Position numbers and translations under genes: made by a program. 13,424 bases of DNA, taken from assembly GCA_002401305.2 (NCBI GenBank), contig NVSO02000072.1, positions 1 to 13,424 of the forward strand. The letters are read 5' to 3'. Of the stretch, positions 7,482-13,424 are shown piece after piece. Position 1 is the first letter of the stretch, and each line of letters opens with the position of its first letter. The notes beneath the pieces were generated by a model, which saw nothing but the letters and a program-made list of their open reading frames with translations, did no database searches and had not been told where the DNA came from. This DNA is from Rhodobiaceae bacterium (GTDB taxonomy: Bacteria; Pseudomonadota; Alphaproteobacteria; Parvibaculales; Parvibaculaceae).

Positions 7482-8312
7482 ATGTCTCCATTTAACGGAA
7501 AAGTTGCCGTCATCACCGGAGCCGCAAGCGGCATTGGTCGGGCACTCGCTGTCGCCTTCGCACAAGAAGGCGCGTCAGTGGCCCTTTCGGATGTGGATAT
7601 GAATGGCTTAGCCGAAACGCTTCGGATGGTTGAGGCTGCTGGGGGTAGCGGACGCACCTACCAAGTGGATGTGGGTGACCGGGACGCCGTTTTTGCTTTT
7701 GCTGATGAAGTGCAATCGACGCAAGGCGGCGCTGATATTGTCATCAATAATGCTGGTGTTGCCCAAGTGGCCACTGTTGACGAATTGACCATGGAAGATT
7801 TGGAATGGGTCATGAAAATTGACTATTGGGGCATGGTTTACGGCACGAAAGCCTTCTTGCCACAGATTGAAGCCAAAGGCGGCGGTTACCTCGCAAATGT
7901 TTCCAGCATCTTCGGCATCATCTCCGTGCCGGGTCAATCTGCTTACAACTCAGCCAAATTTGCCATCCGCGGCTTCACCGAGGCGTTGCGCCATGAGATG
8001 AAGGGCACGTCCACCCATATTGCCTGCATTCATCCGGGCGGCGTTAAAACCAGCATCGTGAAAAATGCGCGCTTCCTGCAAAGCTCCACAGCACAAGACC
8101 GGTCAGACGCTTCTACAAGCTTTGATAAATTGGCGCGGACCACCCCGGAAAAAGCCGCTCAAACAATCTTGAAAGGACTACGCAAACGCAAAGGTCGGAT
8201 CTTGATTGGGAATGACGCCCGCATGATGGACATCATCCAACGCTTGTTCCCGACCAAATATGGCTTCCTGTTTAGCAAGAAGTCTCCGATTGGCGACCTC
8301 GGCGGGAATTAA
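7482..8312 (+). CDS. Classical short-chain dehydrogenase/reductase (SDR)
   Basis: This is an NAD(P)-dependent oxidoreductase that probably interconverts an alcohol and a ketone or aldehyde; the substrate is unknown. The 276-residue product has the cofactor motif TGAASGIG (12-19), NNAG (89-92), the catalytic serine in VSSIFG (141-142) and YNSAK (Tyr155, Lys159). An aspartate at the end of the second strand (Asp37 in LSDVD) favours NAD over NADP. The helix-4 position that is usually the catalytic asparagine reads aspartate (Asp114 in KIDYWG). HPGGVKT (184-190) is the usual PG motif. About 35 C-terminal residues (from 240) are an extension rich in basic and hydrophobic residues and could contact a membrane. 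GAGG lies eight bases before the ATG. It is the first of three same-strand genes. Confidence 0.9.
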   Translation: MSPFNGKVAVITGAASGIGRALAVAFAQEGASVALSDVDMNGLAETLRMVEAAGGSGRTYQVDVGDRDAVFAFADEVQSTQGGADIVINNAGVAQVATVDELTMEDLEWVMKIDYWGMVYGTKAFLPQIEAKGGGYLANVSSIFGIISVPGQSAYNSAKFAIRGFTEALRHEMKGTSTHIACIHPGGVKTSIVKNARFLQSSTAQDRSDASTSFDKLARTTPEKAAQTILKGLRKRKGRILIGNDARMMDIIQRLFPTKYGFLFSKKSPIGDLGGN

Positions 8313-8330
8313 TCCGGCACCTGTGTATCC

Positions 8331-8366
8331 CCCATCCCGCTCTTTTGAAAAATAGACTGGGATGGG
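8331..8366 (+). repeat. 8-bp inverted repeat after the dehydrogenase gene
   Basis: CCCATCCC (8331-8338) and GGGATGGG (8359-8366) are perfect complements around a 20-base loop that contains TTTTGAAAAA. It begins 18 bases after the SDR stop. No T-run follows, so it looks more like an mRNA-end structure or weak attenuator than a classical terminator. Confidence 0.5.
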
Positions 8367-8416
8367 TCATAATCAGTTTCGTATTCCTCGACGCACCCCC
8401 TTGGGAGGGCAACACG

Positions 8417-8725
8417 ATGATCGTGATCACAGGTACATTTGATTTAAAGCCAGAACAACGCGAAGAGGCCTTTAGTCTTTTTGGGGAAATGGCAAAAGCA
8501 AGTTTGGCGGAAGATGGGTGCAGTGCCTACGCCTTCTTTGAAGATGTCGCGCGGGCCAATCATTTTCGGGTGTATGAAGAATGGGCTGATGAGGATGCCG
8601 TCGCTTTTCATTTTGCGACCCCTCACATGACTGTTTTTCTGGAAGGACTTGGTCAAATTCGACCGAGCAACATGGATATCGAAAAAATCATCGTATCCTC
8701 GAGCGGTCCTTTGAAAAACACCTAG
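8417..8725 (+). CDS. Small ABM/YgiN-like monooxygenase family protein
   Basis: The 102-residue product fits the antibiotic biosynthesis monooxygenase (ABM) superfamily: small dimeric ferredoxin-like-fold proteins, including quinol monooxygenase YgiN, that oxidise quinols or aromatic polyketides without a bound cofactor, or serve unknown roles. Visible hallmarks are the N-terminal strand MIVITGTFDLKP, a central DGCSAYAFFEDVARANHF strand-turn-strand, the signature VYEEWADEDAVAFHFATPHM (the conserved E.W and histidines), and a short final helix and strand. The start at 8417 has GGAGG eight bases upstream; an ATG further upstream in frame (8345) lies inside the preceding inverted repeat and has no site. 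The gene follows the SDR by 104 bases. The enzyme activity is inferred from the family only, and many members are uncharacterised. Confidence 0.8.
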   Translation: MIVITGTFDLKPEQREEAFSLFGEMAKASLAEDGCSAYAFFEDVARANHFRVYEEWADEDAVAFHFATPHMTVFLEGLGQIRPSNMDIEKIIVSSSGPLKNT

Positions 8726-8744
8726 ACCCCGTTTTGAAACTGAC

Positions 8745-8756
8745 GCCCCTTGGGGC
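8745..8756 (+). repeat. Small CUUG-loop hairpin between the ABM and hydrolase genes
   Basis: GCCC, loop CTTG and GGGC form a short stem with the stable CUUG type of tetraloop, 19 bases after the ABM stop and about 20 bases before the hydrolase start. It is too short to terminate transcription alone. A related CCCCTTGGG sequence occurs at 8397-8405 just upstream of the ABM start. Confidence 0.4.
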
Positions 8757-8776
8757 ACTGCATAGGAATTATGCTT

Positions 8777-9679
8777 ATGACTTCATCTAGTTTTCCACCC
8801 CTTGCTGCGGGTGAAACGGGACCAACGTCCAACACCTATTTTTCGCAACGCCTGCGTTTGCACTATGTCGATTGGGGTAATGAAGGAGCGCCACCTTTGC
8901 TGCTCGTGCACGGGGGACGAGACCATTGCCGCAACTGGGACTGGGTCGCGCAATCCTTGAAAGACCGCTACCACGTTATTGCGCCAGATTTACGCGGGCA
9001 CGGCGACAGCCAATGGATGCTGGGCGGTGCCTATGATCTCATGGATTTCGTCTATGACATTGCGCAATTAGTGCACCAAAAACAATTGGCGCCGTTGACG
9101 ATTGTTGGCCATTCGTTAGGTGGGAATATCTCCTTGCGCTATGCGGGGCTTTACCCTGAGACGGTGAAACAATTGGTTGCGATTGAAGGTTTGGGTCCCT
9201 CGCCTAAACTGGTCAAAGAGCGCTCGGAGACACCCCGCTCTGACAAATTGCGCCAATGGATCGATGATATGCGCGGCTTATCTGGTCGTTTACCTAAGCG
9301 TTATGCAAGCTGGGAAGAGGCATGCCAACGTATGCAGGGGGAGAACCCTCACCTTAACCCGGAGCAGGCTCGTCATTTAACTGTGCATGGAGTGCATCAG
9401 AATGAAGACGGCACGTATAGTTGGAAGTTTGATAATTACGTGCGCGCCTTTTCACCCAATGCTTTTGATCCGGTGGAGGCTGTTGCTATGTGGGAGCGGA
9501 TTACCTGCCCTACATTGCTTATACGCGGCACGGAAAGCTGGGCCAGCGACCCAGTAGAAGATGGCAGAGCGTCTCATTTTCCAAATGCTCGCGTTGAAAA
9601 TGTGGAAAAGGCGGGCCATTGGGTTCACCACGACCAGCTCGACTATTTCTTAAAACTACTGGACGGCTTTCTCGACTAG
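8777..9679 (+). CDS. Alpha/beta-fold hydrolase
   Basis: This is probably a soluble serine hydrolase acting on an ester, lactone, epoxide or C-C bond; the substrate is unknown. The 300-residue product shows LLVHGG (42-47, oxyanion region), the PDLRGHGDS stretch (70-78), the nucleophile elbow GHSLGG (Ser113) and the late catalytic histidine in AGHWVHHDQ (His281). The acid is not certain: Glu137 after strand 6 (VAIEGLG) and Glu253 or Asp258 in RGTESWASDP are candidates. A cap region of about 80 residues (150-235) is inserted before strand 7. AGGA lies nine bases before ATG 8777; ATG 8771 is in frame but only three bases from it. The gene ends tail-to-tail with the kinase gene, the stop codons overlapping. 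It is the third gene of the SDR module. Confidence 0.88.
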   Translation: MTSSSFPPLAAGETGPTSNTYFSQRLRLHYVDWGNEGAPPLLLVHGGRDHCRNWDWVAQSLKDRYHVIAPDLRGHGDSQWMLGGAYDLMDFVYDIAQLVHQKQLAPLTIVGHSLGGNISLRYAGLYPETVKQLVAIEGLGPSPKLVKERSETPRSDKLRQWIDDMRGLSGRLPKRYASWEEACQRMQGENPHLNPEQARHLTVHGVHQNEDGTYSWKFDNYVRAFSPNAFDPVEAVAMWERITCPTLLIRGTESWASDPVEDGRASHFPNARVENVEKAGHWVHHDQLDYFLKLLDGFLD

Positions 9680-12171
9680 GCCAATGCACTCGTGATGTCT
9701 TGGGTCGCAAATCGCGTACTTAGCTCGCGGGCCCCATTGGCATCCAACAGAGTGCTGCTTTCAAGCATAGCGCTTGGCTCTGGCAGCTCTCCCTTCAAAT
9801 CGCGGCCCAAGCGGTTCTCAGGAAAACTGAGGGTCACTTGGGTCCCCTTCCCCAGCTCACTTGTTAGCTCGATCGTGCCGCCGTGCGCTTCGACCAAAGA
9901 CTTTGTAATGGCAAGGCCTAAGCCACTGCCCTCAAACCGTCGTGCCAAAGTCGAATCCACTTGCACAAAAGGTTGCAGAACTTCTTCCAGATGGTCTGCG
10001 GGAATGCCAATGCCGGTGTCGATGATGCGCACAGACAAAGTCCCCGCTTCACCGTATTCCACTTCGACCCGAACTTCGCCGTCAGCCGGTGTAAACTTCA
10101 TGGCATTGGACATGAGGTTTAGGAGGATTTGTTTCATGGCACGCTTATCAGCCGCGAGATAGGGCAAACCCTCCACTGCACAAGTGACGAGGTCCGCCTT
10201 CTTTTCACCGTTTACGAGTGTGGTGACGCGACCTGCGGCCCAATCTACAATTTCTGCGACATTGACCCATTCATCTTCCAGCTCCACCATGCCGGCTTCA
10301 ATGCGCGAGAGGTCAAGAATGTCGTTGATCACATCCAATAGGTGGCGGCTGGATTCTAAGATGTTAGAGACGTAACCTTCATAGCGTTTATTCTCCAGGC
10401 GCCCGAACATGCCAAGGTCCAAGATCTCGGAAAAGCCGATGATTGCATTGAGCGGCGTGCGTAATTCATGGCTCATGTTGGCAAGGAACTGTGATTTCGC
10501 ACGGTTGGCTTGCTCCGCATCACTTAAGGCGGCAATCAGCGCTTGTTCGGCTTGCTTGCTCACTGTGATATCTCTTACCACGCCCACAAATTGGATTTCC
10601 TCCCCCAACCGCATGGTTTTGATCGTCAATTCCAACGGAAAATGAGACCCGTCGGCGCGCGTGCCTAGCATCTCAAGAGTTCCGGCGTCGAGCAATTCAG
10701 ACTTACCCGTTTGTTTGAAATTCCGTATGGACTGGCCAAAGTCAAATGGCCGATGTGACCCACTTTTCAACAAAGTACCGAGCTTACGCCCCACTAAATC
10801 TTGATAAGAATATTGAAAGAGCGTGCAGATGGCGGGGTTAGCGGAATTCACACGGCCGGAGGTATCAATGGATATGATCCCGTCTTCAACTGTATCCATC
10901 ATGGTTCGCAATCGTTGTTCACTCAGGCTCTTTGCAGCTTCGGCAAGATATTGTTGTGTCGCATCTTGCAAGCTTAGAAGGACGACTTCCTCGTCATCAG
11001 GCAAAGCGACATGCTGGCAGGTACAATGTAAGTTCCGCCATTCACCGTCCGCATGGAGCAAACGAAAACTACAATCGGCGGACCCATTCGGCGTTGCCAG
11101 AGCAGTCGCTAAAGCCTTCTTTATTCCATGGGGCTGGTCATCTTCAATGAGGCTGAATAAGGACAATCCAGTGAGCAGATCTTCTTGATACCCAAACTCT
11201 GAAACCATCGCCTTGTTTGCAAAGCGAATGTCGGCATCGATACCCACCATCAACAAGGGCATGCGGTTGGAGTCCACGAGAGCGCGGTAATAGCTCGACA
11301 CATGGTGCAAGTTACGTAAGTAAGCGGAGGCACGACGTGCCAACTTCGACCACACCAGCGTCATGTCGCCGATCTCATCGAGGGTGCGCGGCTTCACGTT
11401 AAAGTCTGCATCGGTGAGGGAGCGTAAGTTTTTCGGGTCCACGATCTGGGACAACGCGTAGACAGGCCGCATGCTGATGCGCAGAACTGTACTGGCTATG
11501 ATCGTGCCGATAATTGAGATGGTACCTGCAGTCGCGAATATGACAAAAAGTTCCATTGTCATCTCAAAGCCTTGCAGGTCCAAATAGACCAGCACAATGG
11601 ACAGCAGACTTATAGGCATGACGATCCCAAGAATAGCAAAATGGGAATGGACGGAGAAGATGCGCACGGAGATATTGCGCTCACTAAAGAATGCGCCCAT
11701 GTCCATCGCCAGCAAAATCACGAAAGGAGCAGCGGCTATGACAAGGGGGGGGGCAAACAAAATGGCTGTGTGAAGCGCGGATTGTCCGGTCAACGGTGTG
11801 CCATGCCCCACCGAAATGCCTGCGGTAAAAACAACACCCATCCAACCCACTAGAAAGAGTAGGGAGTATATTCTTCCCCAGTAAGCAAATTGGCGAAGCG
11901 ACTGGGTCGCGTTTTCTTGCGCGTTACTTGCCGTCACGTTGCTGGTAGCGTTTGCGGCCGTGACAGCGGCCTCATAGCTTTTGAGTAAAGTAATCAGTGC
12001 GGGAAGCAGGCACAGAAAGACAAACGGTTGTTCAAACACGCTCATTAACGCAGCACCGCTAACGCCCCCAACAAAGTGGAGCGTCGCCAACGCAACCAGC
12101 GGCGGCACCACAGTTATCGCGCCTACTACTGCGCGAAAGCGCCATACAAAATGTTCGGCAAGCATGGCCAA
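9676..12171 (-). CDS. Six-helix membrane sensor histidine kinase with two PAS domains (PleC/DivJ-like core)
   Basis: The 831-residue product has about six membrane helices (about 15-36, 49-63, 101-120, 136-157, 177-197, 208-230). A HAMP-like linker with the conserved DEIG follows (about 231-288). Next come PAS domains at about 292-408 and 418-540, a HisKA domain with H-box NMSHELRTPLNAIIGFSE (His568) and an ATPase domain with LNLMSNAMKFT (684-694), DTGIGI (718-723) and GSGLGLAI (748-755). A tail of about 45 residues without recognisable domain follows. The MFGRLENKRYEGY and VINDILDLSRIEAG segments resemble PleC/DivJ-type kinases that act on DivK-like single-domain regulators, but no regulator lies nearby. 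The TTG at 12171 has AGGA seven bases upstream; an ATG two codons later is the alternative. The codons for Ala140-Pro141-Pro142 in helix 4 hold a nine-base C tract. Confidence 0.88.
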   Translation of the reverse strand: MAMLAEHFVWRFRAVVGAITVVPPLVALATLHFVGGVSGAALMSVFEQPFVFLCLLPALITLLKSYEAAVTAANATSNVTASNAQENATQSLRQFAYWGRIYSLLFLVGWMGVVFTAGISVGHGTPLTGQSALHTAILFAPPLVIAAAPFVILLAMDMGAFFSERNISVRIFSVHSHFAILGIVMPISLLSIVLVYLDLQGFEMTMELFVIFATAGTISIIGTIIASTVLRISMRPVYALSQIVDPKNLRSLTDADFNVKPRTLDEIGDMTLVWSKLARRASAYLRNLHHVSSYYRALVDSNRMPLLMVGIDADIRFANKAMVSEFGYQEDLLTGLSLFSLIEDDQPHGIKKALATALATPNGSADCSFRLLHADGEWRNLHCTCQHVALPDDEEVVLLSLQDATQQYLAEAAKSLSEQRLRTMMDTVEDGIISIDTSGRVNSANPAICTLFQYSYQDLVGRKLGTLLKSGSHRPFDFGQSIRNFKQTGKSELLDAGTLEMLGTRADGSHFPLELTIKTMRLGEEIQFVGVVRDITVSKQAEQALIAALSDAEQANRAKSQFLANMSHELRTPLNAIIGFSEILDLGMFGRLENKRYEGYVSNILESSRHLLDVINDILDLSRIEAGMVELEDEWVNVAEIVDWAAGRVTTLVNGEKKADLVTCAVEGLPYLAADKRAMKQILLNLMSNAMKFTPADGEVRVEVEYGEAGTLSVRIIDTGIGIPADHLEEVLQPFVQVDSTLARRFEGSGLGLAITKSLVEAHGGTIELTSELGKGTQVTLSFPENRLGRDLKGELPEPSAMLESSTLLDANGARELSTRFATQDITSALA
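11745..11753 (-). repeat. Nine-base homopolymer (C9 in coding strand) within the sensor kinase gene
   Basis: Nine consecutive C residues in the coding strand cover the codons around Ala140-Pro141-Pro142 in the fourth membrane helix. The frame is intact here. A one-base slip would truncate the kinase in its membrane region. Confidence 0.9.
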
Positions 12172-12300
12172 CCCACTATCCTATTCACCCAAATATTGAT
12201 TCAATTTTAAACCAACTAGCGGAGTGTCGCGAACAGAGGTTAAGACGAGCATAAAACCCCGCCTTTTATTAGAAAACGCTCTTTTACCGAGGAATTTTAT

Positions 12301-12321
12301 AACTCACTCAGATAATGAGTT
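12301..12321 (-). repeat. Weak inverted repeat downstream of the DUF1330 gene
   Basis: AACTCA and TGAGTT pair around a nine-base loop, 15 bases after the DUF1330 stop. On the minus strand only ATAAAATT follows; the better T-run (TTTTTGGTTTT) is on the plus strand, where no gene ends. It may be a poor terminator for the TetR-DUF1330 unit. The rest of the 165-base gap to the kinase start (12172-12336) is AT-rich and presumably holds the kinase promoter, which I could not place convincingly. Confidence 0.3.
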
Positions 12322-12336
12322 TTTGGTTTTCCAGAC

Positions 12337-12753
12337 TCAAAGACCAGAAAACCCTTCAGCGCACTGAATGAGCTCTTGATAGGCCAAGCCAGCTTCGCGG
12401 TGAACAAGGGCTGCTTGATATTCCGGCAAGGCTGTTGTCATTTCAAGAAATGCCTTGCGAGACGGGTAACGTACAATCGCCGTCATGTCCCAATTCTCGT
12501 CACTACCGGTAATCATTTTCATTTCTGGCACGCTGCTCCACAAGATCTTCCCGCCGACCTTTTCAATCGAGGGCATCGCCACTGCGGAATAAAGCATATA
12601 GGCCTCTAAGCCTGTGCACGCAGCGTGGTCGCTGCCTTCTGGATAGGTCGCTTGGTCTTTGAACTTCAGTAAGTTCAGCATGACAATGGGCTGATCCTGA
12701 TCGAGTGAAATGAACTGCTCTAGTTGCTCTTTGGTCGGCTCAATAGCGCGCAT
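12337..12753 (-). CDS. DUF1330 family protein
   Basis: The 138-residue product matches the DUF1330 type of small ferredoxin-like (dimeric alpha/beta barrel) protein, whose biochemical role is not established. Recognisable features are VMLNLLKFK near residue 24-32, the Y..Y-type helix ending in GGKILW, the strand WDMTAIVRYPSRKAFLEM and the closing ALPEYQAALVHREAGL. There is no signal peptide or membrane segment. The ATG at 12753 has GGGAG about seven bases upstream. It lies 34 bases after a TetR-type regulator gene on the same strand, so the two are probably co-transcribed, and the regulator may control this gene. Oxidoreductive or detoxification roles are often suggested for this fold, but nothing here shows one. 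Confidence 0.82.
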   Translation of the reverse strand: MRAIEPTKEQLEQFISLDQDQPIVMLNLLKFKDQATYPEGSDHAACTGLEAYMLYSAVAMPSIEKVGGKILWSSVPEMKMITGSDENWDMTAIVRYPSRKAFLEMTTALPEYQAALVHREAGLAYQELIQCAEGFSGL

Positions 12754-12787
12754 GTGGCTTCTCCCGCTGCCCTAAACCTTGGAAGGC

Positions 12788-13424
12788 CTAAGACTGATTT
12801 TTGTTTTTTATTAGGGTCGAAAGTGTCTGACTACTGGGATCGGATTGCAAGTGGGCAGTCAACGTATCCAGCAATTGCTCTAAGAAAAGATCCATATCGC
12901 GCGGCTCTTCACTGAACTCAAGCTCTCTAGCGGCACTGCCTAATGCCCCCACGCCCAATTCGATCACCATGCGCAAGCGCAATTCTTGAAGAGCGGCATC
13001 AAGCCCCTTCATATGAACTTGCATCCAACGTCTGCACCGGCGAATACCGGGGAAGCCTAGACGAATGGAACTGCCGACGATATCAAATCGAGGGTCCGCA
13101 ACGACATAAGACATGATGACGATAAAACGGCGACCTTCTGCGTCACCGATACGTTCTGATAAGGGCGCAATAGCTGCTCGCACAACTTCGCGTAATTGGA
13201 CTTTGTCACGTCCCTTCGCCTCCAAAGCATCGAGAAGCTCCACACGGCGCTCATCCACTTCATTGACGCGGAGCTCCAATATCGCTCGTATCAATTTCTC
13301 CCGGGAGCCAAAATGGTATTGCAGCGCGGATTCATTGCGTTGTCCCGCCGCTGCCAATATTTCTTTGGTTGTGACCTGATCTAGACCCTTCTCGCTAAAC
13401 AACTTCTCAGCTGTGAGGATAAGG
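12788..13424 (-). CDS. TetR/AcrR family transcriptional regulator (5' end outside window)
   Basis: This is a DNA-binding repressor-type regulator with an N-terminal helix-turn-helix and a ligand-binding C-terminal domain. The frame stays open to the window edge and reads LILTAEKLFSEKGLDQ there, the usual first helix of TetR proteins, so the true start is beyond 13424 and only a few residues are probably missing. The recognition segment TTKEILAAAGQRNESALQYH followed by FGSREKLIRAIL is characteristic, with the QRN.SALQYHFGSRE variant of the motif. The remaining roughly 150 residues are helical and form the ligand domain, ending at 12788. The gene is followed after 34 bases by the DUF1330 gene. 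The ligand and targets cannot be read from sequence. Confidence 0.9.
   Translation of the reverse strand, partial: LILTAEKLFSEKGLDQVTTKEILAAAGQRNESALQYHFGSREKLIRAILELRVNEVDERRVELLDALEAKGRDKVQLREVVRAAIAPLSERIGDAEGRRFIVIMSYVVADPRFDIVGSSIRLGFPGIRRCRRWMQVHMKGLDAALQELRLRMVIELGVGALGSAARELEFSEEPRDMDLFLEQLLDTLTAHLQSDPSSQTLSTLIKNKNQS

Noticed and set aside
12198..12202. GANTC (CcrM methylation) site in the kinase upstream region
   Set aside because: GANTC occurs by chance about every 256 bases, so one site is no evidence of cell-cycle control.
1..13424. tRNA or rRNA genes, CRISPR arrays, transposons, attachment sites
   Set aside because: Looked for but none seen: no spaced repeat array, no transposase or integrase motifs, no cloverleaf with a CCA end.

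Overview
The window looks like a chromosomal segment of an alphaproteobacterium. This rests on three things: PstC and PstA both carry the long N-terminal extensions typical of that class, the gene order phoR-pstS-pstC-pstA-pstB-phoU-phoB is common there, and the second sensor kinase has the PleC/DivJ type of H-box and dimerisation helices. I cannot name a genus. No RNA genes, insertion sequences, integrases or CRISPR arrays are visible.

Positions 1-7049 (all minus strand) hold a phosphate-starvation locus. It runs from phoR (sensor kinase) through a 251-base gap with a Pho-box array and a long leader to pstS (phosphate-binding protein), pstC and pstA (permeases), pstB (ATPase), phoU (signalling adaptor) and the first six codons of what is probably phoB. 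When phosphate is plentiful, PstSCAB and PhoU keep PhoR inactive. When it is scarce, PhoR phosphorylates PhoB, which should bind the Pho boxes at 5650-5678 and raise pstSCAB-phoU-phoB transcription. A perfect 10-bp hairpin with a GUGA loop follows the pstS stop codon and may let pstS be expressed above the permease genes. Two further hairpins lie in the pstS leader and between pstB and phoU.

Positions 7050-7481 are a 432-base divergent intergenic region. Positions 7482-9679 (plus strand) hold three small metabolic genes in a row: a short-chain dehydrogenase, a YgiN/ABM-type small monooxygenase-like protein and an alpha/beta hydrolase. Their order suggests a small oxidoreductive or hydrolytic module whose substrate cannot be read from sequence.

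Positions 9676-12171 (minus strand) encode a large six-helix, two-PAS histidine kinase whose stop codon shares a CTAG palindrome with the stop of the converging hydrolase. Positions 12337-13424 (minus strand) encode a TetR-type regulator, cut by the window edge, followed by a DUF1330 protein.

Most of the window is conventional and I see no wholly new system. The points most worth a second look are the nine-base G/C tracts inside both sensor-kinase genes, the regulatory RNA and DNA structure around pstS, and the uncharacterised three-gene module next to an apparently orphan kinase.
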